In this document: one piece after another, positions 28,519 through 37,615 of the stretch
Numbering within the stretch: position 1 is the stretch's first letter
Layout of the letters: each line of letters opens with the position of its first letter
Source: Proteobacteria bacterium UBA7415
GTDB lineage: Bacteria > Pseudomonadota > Gammaproteobacteria > Arenicellales > Arenicellaceae
Length of the DNA stretch: 64,000 nucleotides
Direction: 5' to 3'
NCBI GenBank assembly: GCA_002470515.1
Contig: DKML01000006.1
Location: 1-64,000 of the forward strand
The notes under the pieces: generated by a model
The model's input: the letters and a program-made list of their open reading frames with translations, nothing else
Database searches by the model: none
Told to the model about the DNA's origin: nothing
Translations under genes and position numbers: made by a program

Positions 28519-29562
28519 TTAGGTCTTACGACCTTTAGGCTTTGTAGACTTCGGTATCTTAATAATCACATGAAACACGTCGTCTTTGGCATTCACTCTG
28601 AACGACTGCCGCTCCCCGAATAGTACATTAAGTCGTTCCTTGGTATTTTCAATCGCTAGACCATGGCTCGTGCTAGCTCCCTTTCCTGTTTTAAAGGAAT
28701 TGCTGAGTTTTATGGAAATATCAGATGCGGTTTCCTTTATGCTCAAATCGATATAAGCCTTAGCTGGCGCCAGTCCTGATGCAATTCCATACTTCAGTGC
28801 ATTTTCAAACAAAGGCTGAAGGAGCAATTTAGGAATCAAGCAATTTTCAGGGCTTTTAATATCGATTTCTTTAGATAAACGAGGGGGTGGATCGAACCGC
28901 CACGACTCAAGCTCGAGGTAACGGTCGCACAAGCGCAGCTCTTTTTCTAAACTGTGTAAATCATCACTTTCTTCAAGGCTCACCCGAAAAAGCATGGATA
29001 AGGCCTGAATTGCATTTTCGGCTTGTTCTGAGTCAGTCGCCGCCAACTCACTGATAGTATTGAGACTATTAAACAAAAAGTGCGGCTGGATTTTTGACTG
29101 TAATGCATGAATCCTTGATTGTGCTTCTGCCTTGCTGCGCAGCTCTAGAATCTCCAGCAAACTAAACAGCCGGAGCAACAACACGTAAACAAGCGCCATT
29201 ACTATCATCCGTTCGCCTGTTTGAGCGTTAAGAATAGATTGATCGTACCGTAGCGGTAAGACCAGGTTGGCCAGATACTCTAATACCAGGATCGACGAGG
29301 CCCCCAGAGCAATAAGCGTCAAAGACCCTATTACGAGATTGAGGCGCTGTAGTCGTGCACGAGTCCAGCACAAAAGAGCGCAATTGAGTAACACTAGAGA
29401 CTGAACGTATAACGTCCAGAGCCCATACGACGCAACAGAATGCTCACTCACTCCCAATAACCACATACACGTGGCTACAATCTGTCCAACGAGCAAGCTA
29501 AGCAACAATGCGTAATTGCTACAAAAATTAGGGAGATTGAGGTTTGTTTTTAAGTTCACCAT
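28519..29562 (-). CDS. algZ: Sensor histidine kinase, LytS/AlgZ (FimS) type
   Basis: 347 residues from ATG 29562, whose ATGGTGA overlaps the pilE stop by 7 nt and implies coupled translation. A start at 29610 would add 16 residues inside pilE. About four membrane helices (residues 20-160) are followed by the His_kinase domain with IQPHFLFNSLNTISELA and a HATPase with LQPLFENALKYGI (N box). This is the unorthodox LytS-like class lacking a standard HisKA dimer domain. The signal sensed is not visible. It lies 11 bp before algR. Confidence 0.88.
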   Translation of the reverse strand: MVNLKTNLNLPNFCSNYALLLSLLVGQIVATCMWLLGVSEHSVASYGLWTLYVQSLVLLNCALLCWTRARLQRLNLVIGSLTLIALGASSILVLEYLANLVLPLRYDQSILNAQTGERMIVMALVYVLLLRLFSLLEILELRSKAEAQSRIHALQSKIQPHFLFNSLNTISELAATDSEQAENAIQALSMLFRVSLEESDDLHSLEKELRLCDRYLELESWRFDPPPRLSKEIDIKSPENCLIPKLLLQPLFENALKYGIASGLAPAKAYIDLSIKETASDISIKLSNSFKTGKGASTSHGLAIENTKERLNVLFGERQSFRVNAKDDVFHVIIKIPKSTKPKGRKT

Positions 29563-29999
29563 TCGCCTTTTCTCTGGTCTCGGGAATTCAAACTCAGAGC
29601 TTTCTCCCATGCAGGCATGCGCGTAGGGATGGGCTCGGCACTCAGTTCAACACACTGTCGTAGAGTGAGTTGGGCCGAACACGGATGCGCCGTCACTCGA
29701 TAAAACCCAAGATCAGATTCAACCCCACCTTTGACTAGACCGTAGCCCAAATGACTTAAGTCGGTAGTGTAGGTTCTCTTACGCAATTGGTGTCGTTCTT
29801 GTTCGAACATTATTTCACTCAGTATTTTCATCGCGTCAGACCGGTTTCCTTTTGCAACGTAAGATTGATACGTTGGTAGAGCAACGAGCAGCAACACGCC
29901 AATAATAAAGACGACGAGCATGATCTCTAAAAGCGAGAAACCATTTTGTAATTTTCTGAAAGGTAAACATTGCTTATTCCTTTGAACAAATTCTAACAC
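29556..29999 (-). CDS. pilE: Type IV minor pilin PilE
   Basis: 147 residues from GTG 29999. Short basic leader, then prepilin peptidase site NG/FSLLEIMLVVFIIGVLLLV with Glu+5, one N-terminal helix, and a PilE-type body (LPTYQSYVAKGNRSDAMKI, RTYTTDLSHLGYG). A disulfide pair of cysteines sits toward the C-terminus (AHPCSAQ and LRQCVEL). Minor pilins prime pilus assembly under the fibre tip. It is downstream of pilX across a repeat, and its end overlaps the sensor kinase start. Confidence 0.88.
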   Translation of the reverse strand: MLEFVQRNKQCLPFRKLQNGFSLLEIMLVVFIIGVLLLVALPTYQSYVAKGNRSDAMKILSEIMFEQERHQLRKRTYTTDLSHLGYGLVKGGVESDLGFYRVTAHPCSAQLTLRQCVELSAEPIPTRMPAWEKALSLNSRDQRKGEW

Positions 30000-30097
30000 G
30001 ATCCATCCACCTCCATTTTGTATGCAGCCATTATTGGCTGGTGATCAAATCCTTGATCTTATCTGTTGTTATTTATAGAAAACCTGATGGCTCATTT

Positions 30098-30181
30098 TAA
30101 CAGGGTGATGCCTCTTTCTAACAAGGTGATGCCTCTTTCTAATAAGGTGATTCCTCTTTCTAATAAGGTGCGGCCTCCCAC
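30098..30181 (-). repeat. Four tandem copies of a 21-bp unit at the 3' end of pilX
   Basis: Units start at 30098, 30119, 30140 and 30161; the second and third differ from neighbours at a few bases and the fourth is half-diverged. The period is 21 bp, a multiple of three. The pilX stop codon lies in the repeat, and each later unit carries a stop in the same frame (CCT TAT TAG, then CCT TGT TAG and so on). The array separates pilX from pilE and takes the place where pilY1 is found in Pseudomonas. Confidence 0.9.
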
Positions 30182-30954
30182 CAAGACTTCTTAAAAAATC
30201 TTTTACCATTGTCGATTACAACAATATCGCCATAGGTAAAGCATCGACACGTAAATGAAGCGTCACATTCTGAAGCGGCTTTCTCGTCTGCATGAAGCGA
30301 TGTAAGTGCGCCAACATCAGCTAACGAAGACATGTCGTTTGCTACATTAAGTAGAGTATTTTGATCCGTAAATGCAACGTCAGTGCCGCCATCTGAGATT
30401 TCGGTGTCAGGTGCTATTACCACCCACTCAAACACTCTATGCTGTCTCGAGCGAACGGTAGATTCATTGAGGGTAGTATCGGCCAGCAACTCAAATTCAT
30501 AACAGAATGCGTCATGTTCGCTTGCCTTCAATGAACCACCTTGACCTTCGCTTTCTGGGGAGAGTGATTGGATACGGTAGCGCCCCAACATGCGTCTAAA
30601 CGTAAGTTGAAGGCTCTTATTTAGATCGGGAACGTAGCTTTCTAAACGTAACGAAAATTTTTGATCAGTTTGGCTAAACCCCGTGGCTTCGATCGATGCT
30701 CCACTGCCCTTTGCAACTAATGCTTCGATAACATCGGAATCTATTCCTTGCTGACTAAAGCGCTCGAATACGTCAATTTGACTTCTTAACTCATCGTAAC
30801 TGGCATTAAATACTAGCAACTGTTGTTGATTGTTGCGCACCAACAACTGTTGCATCTGGTTTGTATTGGTTGCAGTTACTGCAATAACGCTCAGCACAAG
30901 AATGATGATTACTGTTACGAGCAGCGCTGCTCCATTCTGTCTTCCGATCTCCAT
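30160..30954 (-). CDS. pilX: Type IV minor pilin PilX-like
   Basis: 264 residues. The start is GAALLVTVIIILVLSVIAVTA after a short leader (EIGRQ-NG/AALL), the PilX-type signal with no Glu+5. A rod helix with many Gln/Asn (MQQLLVRNNQQQLLVFNASY) precedes a soluble domain. ATG 30954 overlaps the pilW stop as TGATG. The Cys-rich CDASFTCRC segment near the end could be disulfide-bonded. The C-terminus (SWWEAAPY) is encoded in the first unit of the tandem repeat. Confidence 0.85.
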   Translation of the reverse strand: MEIGRQNGAALLVTVIIILVLSVIAVTATNTNQMQQLLVRNNQQQLLVFNASYDELRSQIDVFERFSQQGIDSDVIEALVAKGSGASIEATGFSQTDQKFSLRLESYVPDLNKSLQLTFRRMLGRYRIQSLSPESEGQGGSLKASEHDAFCYEFELLADTTLNESTVRSRQHRVFEWVVIAPDTEISDGGTDVAFTDQNTLLNVANDMSSLADVGALTSLHADEKAASECDASFTCRCFTYGDIVVIDNGKRFFKKSWWEAAPY

Positions 30955-31847
30955 CAGTTTGAGCTCGGCAGCATTACGGTGCTTGAATAGACACTGCGCG
31001 GCAATCTGTCGTTGAATTCAACAGCATCCCCGTCGAGCAATTGGTAAGACCTCGCACCTGAACTCTCAACAACCTGATCTCGGCGTAAGCCGCTTCCCGG
31101 GCTGATCAAAACAGCAAAGCGAATAGCCTTGAGATGTGGTCTCAGCTTCGATGTTAGATTCGAGTTTGATTTTGTTTGGAGTATCTGCGACCTCCTAAAT
31201 TCTTGGTTTTGATATTGATCAATAACACCATCCATATCGGTATCCAAGCCATACTGAAACTGTACTAAATCGACCCCCTCTATCAACGGAGCCGCTCGCC
31301 CAATAAACGTATGGGTATCGATGTTATACGATTGGCAGTACAAAGATCTGATGCCATCTTGATCAATATCCCCAGACCATAGAATTGTCGCGACCAACAC
31401 ACTTTTTCCGGCTTCTACCAGAATGTCACTACCATCGCATGCTGTTGCTCGTGAACTGATTGCCTTAGTGATCGACAATCGATCAGAACCAGTAGACAAC
31501 TCATCAAAAGTACAAGCGTTTGAATCACTAGCCACGTTGGAGCGGTTAGCATCTAATGCACAACGACCCTGCGCAAAGAGAGGACTTAACTCTGTCGGCA
31601 GTGAATTACTTGGATCACTGCCTGCTTCTCGAATTAATCGAGATAAGGCATCTAAAGTAAAGCGCGCATTTTCTTGTATGAGCGCTTCATTAGTTTGCAC
31701 CGAAAATGTCTTTGCTGACGTGACCAAATAAGCAATCGTCATCATGACGATGAAAACACTGAGCAACAATCCAACCATGAGCTCAACTAGGGTATACCCT
31801 CTAGCGCTTGCGTGTTTTTTCAATTGGTTATTCACTGGGTTCATCAT
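30954..31847 (-). CDS. pilW: Type IV minor pilin PilW-like
   Basis: About 297 residues. The prepilin site is SARG/YTLVELMVGLLLSVFIVM. The PilW body has ALIQENARFTLDALSRLIREAG, and a DTDMDGVIDQYQ segment that resembles a calcium-binding loop. Adjacent ATG codons at 31847 and 31844 are both possible; GGAG is better spaced for the second. It starts 8 bp after pilV and overlaps pilX by one base. Confidence 0.87.
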   Translation of the reverse strand: MMNPVNNQLKKHASARGYTLVELMVGLLLSVFIVMMTIAYLVTSAKTFSVQTNEALIQENARFTLDALSRLIREAGSDPSNSLPTELSPLFAQGRCALDANRSNVASDSNACTFDELSTGSDRLSITKAISSRATACDGSDILVEAGKSVLVATILWSGDIDQDGIRSLYCQSYNIDTHTFIGRAAPLIEGVDLVQFQYGLDTDMDGVIDQYQNQEFRRSQILQTKSNSNLTSKLRPHLKAIRFAVLISPGSGLRRDQVVESSGARSYQLLDGDAVEFNDRLPRSVYSSTVMLPSSN

Positions 31848-31854
31848 CGCTCCA

Positions 31855-32610
31855 TCAGTGTATTTTGGTGCAATACATACCAAGCCGAACATCTAGCTCA
31901 ATATCTTCGGCACACTGCGAGCTTGGGCGTGTGGGCGCATTCATAGACCCAGCACTGCTAAATGATTGATTTTGCTCGGCATCCCGAGCGATCCAACGAA
32001 TGTATAAATTGTATCCTTGTTCTGCTTTTAGCAATGCAACATCAAACCCTTTAAGTGAAACGGCGCCATCGCTAAGGCTTTCAGGCGCTCCCAGCGCCGA
32101 TGACCCCACTCCCAACAACGGGTCACAAAATGTACTCCAAACATCAAAACCCGCTATTTCCTGAGCAGAGCAGTAGCTGGCTGAAGCACCGGCCGTCACC
32201 GAACATTGTTTAGCAGGTTGCGGTGCGCAGATGAAATTGGGCTGACTGCTGTAGTTCGACATCTGAGACAATGAGGACCCACTGAAAGAGCCTAGATAAT
32301 GAGTTAATTTGTCTTGTGCTGTTTCGTTTTGATTTGGCGCGTCTGAATCAACTAAATGTTTGCTTGAATGAGACGCTCTAATCCGCTCAACAAATTCTTG
32401 AGCTTTCCAAACCGCGACACTCCGCTGCCGAGAATCATCCACTCTTAACACAGTGGTTACTTGCAAAGCTGCAATACCAAGAGCCCCCACTGAAAACACG
32501 AGAAGTGAAACCAATGCCTCAAGCAAGCTACTCCCGGCCTGTTTTCTCCGCCCGCGTCGAAAATTGTGTTGAGATTTTGTTATGGTTATTAGCAAAACTA
32601 TTCGATTCAA
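31855..32610 (-). CDS. pilV: Type IV minor pilin PilV-like
   Basis: Up to 251 residues from TTG 32610; the true start is uncertain because no ATG precedes the prepilin site. The signal is basic (NFRRGRRKQA) followed by G/SSLLEALVSLLVFSVGALGIAALQ, with the extended hydrophobic helix of PilV. The body has paired cysteines (ICAPQPAKQC) and ends near LDVRLGMYC. It is the first recognisable gene of the pil cluster; no fimT or fimU is upstream. Confidence 0.85.
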   Translation of the reverse strand: MNRIVLLITITKSQHNFRRGRRKQAGSSLLEALVSLLVFSVGALGIAALQVTTVLRVDDSRQRSVAVWKAQEFVERIRASHSSKHLVDSDAPNQNETAQDKLTHYLGSFSGSSLSQMSNYSSQPNFICAPQPAKQCSVTAGASASYCSAQEIAGFDVWSTFCDPLLGVGSSALGAPESLSDGAVSLKGFDVALLKAEQGYNLYIRWIARDAEQNQSFSSAGSMNAPTRPSSQCAEDIELDVRLGMYCTKIH

Positions 32611-32984
32611 ACCCGACCCTTGACCGGTTACATTTTGGAAGTGCTCTCAATTTGGAGATGTTTCGCAGGAACGGCAGTTTCCCCTAAGCTTCGTTAGAGC
32701 TGATTTTAAGGGCGTTTAGGTCTTTAAACGAGGCTATAACCTGCAAAAGCAACCATGCTCGCCAAACGAATAGAAACCCTTTCGAACTCACCCTGTGCAC
32801 TTAGGATAGATCGCTTTGCTAGTAATCCTCCTATGTTAAAAGATCCTTTTGAGATAAGCGGAGATGTATCTAGGACGAGTGGGCGATCACAGCGCGACGA
32901 GAACAAAAGCTCATAGAGTTGGAGCTAATGGTTTTAAAGAAAGCTAGCCTCAACTATCCGTTAAATTTTGCAGAAAGAGAGATG
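32611..32984. other. Intergenic region between pilV and ispH
   Basis: In Pseudomonas this side of pilV holds fimT and fimU. Here I see no prepilin signal or other gene. It probably contains the promoter of the leftward pil cluster. A GGAGG-like sequence on the minus strand near 32830 leads into no convincing frame. Confidence 0.45.
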
Positions 32985-33917
32985 TTACGGTCGGTCGAAG
33001 CGTAATTCGATAGGCAGTGAGAACGAGATGTTTTCAACAGGACCATCCGCTTCGTTAACCACTGTACCACCCCAGTGTTTAACCTGATCAATAACTTGTT
33101 TCACCAAAATATCTGGAGCAGAGGCACCAGCGGTTATTCCTACGACTTTTACATCATTCAACCAACTTCGGCGAATTTGCCCCGGTTCGTCCACCAAATA
33201 ACTAGGGACTCCCATGGTTTCGGCTAATTCGCGTAAGCGATTAGAATTGGAACTTGCTGGGGAACCAACAACTAACAGAACATCAGAGTCTCTAGCTAAA
33301 GCACGCACGGCGTCCTGCCGATTCTGTGTCGCGTAACAAATATCGTCTTTACGTGGCCCTTGGATCTTGGGGAATTTCTGTTTGAGGTTATCGATTACAA
33401 CCCTTGTATCATCAACTGACAAAGTGGTTTGGGTAACATACGCTAAATCCTCAGGATGGCTTACCACTAAACCAGCAACATCATTAGCCTCTTCGACCAA
33501 ATACATGCCAGAATCAGCTTGTCCCATGGTGCCCTCAACCTCGGGGTGCCCTGCATGTCCGATCAAAACTACTTCAGTACCACGATCTCTATAGCGTTTA
33601 ACTTCCATGTGAACTTTCGTCACTAATGGACACGTGGCGTCAAACACTTTTAAACGCCGCCCAGAAGCTTCATTTTGTACTTCTCTTGATACGCCGTGAG
33701 CGCTAAAGATAACAGTCGAATCATCTGGAACTTCTTCTAACTCATCTACAAAAATCGCACCCTTGGCTTTAAGGTCATCTACCACAAAGCGATTATGTAC
33801 GACCTCGTGGCGCACATAGATAGGTGCGCCAAACAATTCGATAGCCCGCTCAACAATTTCAATGGCTCGGTCTACACCGGCACAAAATCCGCGTGGGTTT
33901 GCGAGTAAAATCTTCAT
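32985..33917 (-). CDS. ispH: 4-hydroxy-3-methylbut-2-enyl diphosphate reductase
   Basis: Last enzyme of the MEP isoprenoid pathway, a [4Fe-4S] protein making IPP and DMAPP. 310 residues. Cluster cysteines lie in [13 protein letters not shown] (C12), [12 protein letters not shown] and [11 protein letters not shown]. Catalytic Glu is in GHPEVEGT. Further family blocks are [17 protein letters not shown] and [11 protein letters not shown]. Follows lspA after 26 bp in the conserved ileS-lspA-ispH order; fkpB/slpA, normally between, is missing. Confidence 0.97.
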   Translation of the reverse strand: MKILLANPRGFCAGVDRAIEIVERAIELFGAPIYVRHEVVHNRFVVDDLKAKGAIFVDELEEVPDDSTVIFSAHGVSREVQNEASGRRLKVFDATCPLVTKVHMEVKRYRDRGTEVVLIGHAGHPEVEGTMGQADSGMYLVEEANDVAGLVVSHPEDLAYVTQTTLSVDDTRVVIDNLKQKFPKIQGPRKDDICYATQNRQDAVRALARDSDVLLVVGSPASSNSNRLRELAETMGVPSYLVDEPGQIRRSWLNDVKVVGITAGASAPDILVKQVIDQVKHWGGTVVNEADGPVENISFSLPIELRFDRP

Positions 33918-33943
33918 AATTATTTATCTTTTCTCTAATTATT

Positions 33944-34489
33944 TCAGTTCGACTTTTTGCGATCCGAATGGTCGCTGTCTGAGCTTTTATTAACAGTATT
34001 TAAACTTGTATTGCCTGTGTTTAAAAAAGGTGCCCCAAAGGCCTCGGCAATCAGAAGCCCTGCACCTACGAATATAGCCGAGTCGGCTACATTAAAGTGT
34101 GGATAGTGCCAAGCACCGTAGAAAAAATGAATAAAATCGACCACATATCCGTAAATAACACGATCAATCGCGTTGCCCATTGCCCCTGCGATAATGAGTG
34201 TGTAAGCCAAAGCAAGGTGGCGCTCATGCGCTTGCAGTGACCGAATCATAAACGCAAGGACAGCGCTTACGGCTACCGCCAAGCTAGTAAAGAAAATCGT
34301 TTGCCAACCACCCGCGTCATTTAAAAAACCAAACGCCGCACCGTAGTTGTGCGCTAACGAGAAATCAAAAACTGGCAATATCTCGACAATACCAAACCGC
34401 CCTAAAACATGCTCGGCCCAATACTTAGTGAGTTGATCTGCTAATAAGACGAAAACGCCTATTAACAAAAGGCCTCGTGATCTAGTCAT
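33944..34489 (-). CDS. lspA: Lipoprotein signal peptidase (signal peptidase II)
   Basis: Inner-membrane aspartyl protease that removes signal peptides from diacylated prolipoproteins. 181 residues with four helices. Conserved D of LLADQLTKYW, N-terminal loop HNYGAAFGFLNDAGGWQ, catalytic D in GNAIDRVIYGYVVDF and VADSAIF. A tail of about 20 polar residues extends past the usual end. It serves the several lipoproteins predicted in this window (26975, 41978, 57704). It lies 56 bp after ileS. Confidence 0.96.
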   Translation of the reverse strand: MTRSRGLLLIGVFVLLADQLTKYWAEHVLGRFGIVEILPVFDFSLAHNYGAAFGFLNDAGGWQTIFFTSLAVAVSAVLAFMIRSLQAHERHLALAYTLIIAGAMGNAIDRVIYGYVVDFIHFFYGAWHYPHFNVADSAIFVGAGLLIAEAFGAPFLNTGNTSLNTVNKSSDSDHSDRKKSN

Positions 34490-34545
34490 AGTTGCTCTGG
34501 TTAATACGTTTAAGGATGATTGAAACTTTAGTCAGTTTGCCTAAA

Positions 34546-37389
34546 TTAGATATACAGTCGTGACTCACCGTCACCATCAATATTTTCTACACAACGACTA
34601 CATAACTCAGGATGAGCCTCGATAGAGCCCACTTCGGGCTGACGATGCCAGCAGCGTACGCACTTTTCATCATCGACGCGCACTACTGCGAGTTGTAATC
34701 CGTTTATATCGGTAGACTTAGCATCCTCAGCAGCTGCAGCCAAAGGCTCTAGACGTGCTGCCGAACTAATGAAAGCAAACTTGAGTTCGGATTCAATCGA
34801 CGATAGCGCAGCATGTATGTCGCCATCTGCATATAGAACGACGGTCGCATCAAGCGCGGCACCGATCTTGCCTGCGGTTCGGAGTTCTTCAATTTGCTTT
34901 GCCACCTGCTCTCTGACCGTTAATACGATTTCCCACACTTCATCAGCCTGCGCGTTCGCGGGAATTTGGTCGAGTTCTTCGTAGCGCGTTGCAAACAAGA
35001 CACTATCCAAATCACGATCTTGCATGTGCTCCCAAACTTCTTCAGCTGTAAAACTCAAGACCGGAGTAATAACGCGAACCAATGTCTCCAAAATATGATT
35101 CATTGCCGTTTGTGCCGAAAGCCTACCGCGAGACTCAGCGGGCATTGTGTAGAGGCGATCCTTTATTACATCAAGATAAAAGCCGCCCATCTCGACAACG
35201 CAAAACTGGTGCAACTTCTGATACACATTGTGAAACTGATAGGTCTCATATGCGTTTTCTATGTCTATCTGTAATTGCTTGACTAGCCTTACCGCCCATT
35301 GATCCAATGACAGCATTTCCTCAAACGGCAAGCTATGTTGGCGCGCGTCAAAGCCATGCAAGTTACCCAAAAGATAACGAATAGTGTTTCGAATACGTCG
35401 ATATGTGTCACCAGTGCGCTGTAAAACTTCTTGCGAAAGCGTTACCTCCGCCTTGTAATCAGTACCTGCAACCCACAAACGCAAAATATCTGCGCCTAAT
35501 GAGTTAATCACTTCTTGAGGCGCTATTACGTTACCCAGCGATTTAGACATCTTACGTCCGTCTTTATCGACCACAAAACCGTGGGTTAATACAGTTTTAT
35601 AGGGTGCTTGACCATTATTCATTGCAACACTCGACAGCAAACTAGACTGGAACCAGCCTCGATGTTGGTCAGAACCCTCTAAATAAAGGTCTGAAGGGAA
35701 GCGTAATTCACTGCGCGCATTTACGACACTGTTATGAGTAACCCCAGAGTCAAACCAAACATCAAGCGTATCGAGTACTTTGTCGTAATGCTCTGCATCG
35801 TCTCCCAACATTTCCGATGTCTCGAGGTCATACCAAGCTTGTATGCCTTGCGCCTCAATCATAATTGCAACTTTTTCCATCAACGCTGGAGTATCCGGAT
35901 GCAACTCACCTGATTCCTTATGTAAAAAAACGGCAATCGGTACACCCCAGTTTCGTTGTCGTGAAATACACCAATCAGGTCGACCCTCAACCATAGTATT
36001 AATTCGAGCTTCGCCCCACTTTGGCTCCCAGTTAACGGTCTTAATCGCTTCTAGTGCGAGCGCTCGTAAGCCTTGTTTACCTGGCTTTCGCTCCATACCA
36101 ATAAACCACTGTGCAGTGGCGCGATAGATCATTGGCGTTTTGTGGCGCCAACAATGTGGGTAACTGTGCTGATAATCTTCGTGTTTTAGTAAAACTCCAC
36201 GTGCATCAAGCTCTTTGACAACTTCTGCATTTGCTTTAAAGACAAACTGCCCCGCGAATATCTCGGTAGAGTCTAAATAAGTACCCGTAGCACCCACCGG
36301 GTTATTCACGGGTAGGTCGTAAAGTTTACCGACGGCGAAATCTTCTGCGCCATGCGCAGGTGCCGTATGAACAGCTCCTGTACCTGCATCTGTGGTGACA
36401 TGATCTCCAAGAATTACCGGCACTTTCTTGGCATAGAACGGGTGTCGAAGTTGAAGGTGCTCAAGCGCTTCGCCCTTAAAACTTGCAACAATTGCACTGT
36501 CTTCGTCCAGTTCATATCGTTCCAGAGCGCTGGAAACAAGGTCCTGAGCCAACACCAATTGATGTTCGCCTGCGTTTACTAATACGTAATCCAACTCAGC
36601 ATGAAGCGCTACGGCTTCGTTCGCTGGGAGCGTCCAAGGTGTCGTTGTCCAAATAACCAATGACGGACTTCGTAAATCCTGCTCTGACACACCAACTCTT
36701 TGCGCGAAATCCTTTTCGTCCGACACGACAAATTTTACATCAATGGCAGGCGACACCTTGTCTTGATATTCAACTTCGGCTTCGGCAAGCGCGGATGCGC
36801 AAGCTGGGCACCAGTACACGGGCATTAAGCCATGATAAAGATGTCCTGATTCAACAATTTTTGCGAGACTTCGTACCGTATCTGCTTCGGTATTAAAATC
36901 CATGGTGAGATAAGGTGACTCCCAGTCGCCCTGAATCCCTAACCTCTTGAAATCCTTTTTTTGCAGCTCAACCTGAGTTGCAGCATATTCTCGGCACTTC
37001 TGACGAAACGTTTTCTTGTCAATCTTCTGCCCTGCTTTGCCGTGTTTTTTCTCTACCTGTATTTCAATAGGCAATCCGTGGCAATCCCAACCAGGAATAA
37101 ACGGCGCTCGAAAGCCCGCTAAGTTCTTAGACTTAACCACAATATCTTTAAGAATTTTTTGCATAGCATGGCCAGTGTGAATGTTGCCATTCGCATAGGG
37201 GGGACCATCGTGCAGGGTAAATAGCGGGGCATCTCTGCGTTGCTCGAGCAAGGAGTGATATGCGTCAAGTGACGCCCACTTCTCCAATATTCTTGGTTCC
37301 TTATTAACCAAGCCTGCTTTCATCGCGAAATCCGTTTTCGGCAGGTTAATTGAATCCTTGTATTGGCTTCCTGGCTTATCCTTACTCAT
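34546..37389 (-). CDS. ileS: Isoleucine--tRNA ligase
   Basis: 947 residues (E. coli 938). HIGH motif as GNIHTGHAM near residue 70, KMSKS in DGRKMSKSLGN, large editing domain between them with TTTPWTLPANEAV and GTGAVHTAPAHGAEDF. A C-terminal zinc finger (CVRCWHRQPEVG and CSRCVENI) marks the bacterial type. It is in the murJ-ribF-ileS-lspA-ispH series on the minus strand. Confidence 0.98.
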   Translation of the reverse strand: MSKDKPGSQYKDSINLPKTDFAMKAGLVNKEPRILEKWASLDAYHSLLEQRRDAPLFTLHDGPPYANGNIHTGHAMQKILKDIVVKSKNLAGFRAPFIPGWDCHGLPIEIQVEKKHGKAGQKIDKKTFRQKCREYAATQVELQKKDFKRLGIQGDWESPYLTMDFNTEADTVRSLAKIVESGHLYHGLMPVYWCPACASALAEAEVEYQDKVSPAIDVKFVVSDEKDFAQRVGVSEQDLRSPSLVIWTTTPWTLPANEAVALHAELDYVLVNAGEHQLVLAQDLVSSALERYELDEDSAIVASFKGEALEHLQLRHPFYAKKVPVILGDHVTTDAGTGAVHTAPAHGAEDFAVGKLYDLPVNNPVGATGTYLDSTEIFAGQFVFKANAEVVKELDARGVLLKHEDYQHSYPHCWRHKTPMIYRATAQWFIGMERKPGKQGLRALALEAIKTVNWEPKWGEARINTMVEGRPDWCISRQRNWGVPIAVFLHKESGELHPDTPALMEKVAIMIEAQGIQAWYDLETSEMLGDDAEHYDKVLDTLDVWFDSGVTHNSVVNARSELRFPSDLYLEGSDQHRGWFQSSLLSSVAMNNGQAPYKTVLTHGFVVDKDGRKMSKSLGNVIAPQEVINSLGADILRLWVAGTDYKAEVTLSQEVLQRTGDTYRRIRNTIRYLLGNLHGFDARQHSLPFEEMLSLDQWAVRLVKQLQIDIENAYETYQFHNVYQKLHQFCVVEMGGFYLDVIKDRLYTMPAESRGRLSAQTAMNHILETLVRVITPVLSFTAEEVWEHMQDRDLDSVLFATRYEELDQIPANAQADEVWEIVLTVREQVAKQIEELRTAGKIGAALDATVVLYADGDIHAALSSIESELKFAFISSAARLEPLAAAAEDAKSTDINGLQLAVVRVDDEKCVRCWHRQPEVGSIEAHPELCSRCVENIDGDGESRLYI

Positions 37390-37615
37390 CTTTTTCTATT
37401 TAATTTAATAACTTACACAATCGTAAGCTAGGGTGTTTGGTGTGGAATTAGTATCGATTTTGTGAACGGCGTATTTTAGTGGACTTATGCGTTATAACCA
37501 ACGCAATTAGTAGCTTAAGGGTCAATCTTTGTGGATTCTTTACACTCAGTGCTAATCCACAGCTAATAAAGACAACTCAAATTGAAAAACAGGTCTCAAA
37601 AGCTGATTCTTTAGC

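Noticed and set aside
32724..32906. 60-residue minus-strand frame upstream of pilV, possible fimU remnant
   Set aside because: No prepilin signal or pilin helix can be read in any frame.
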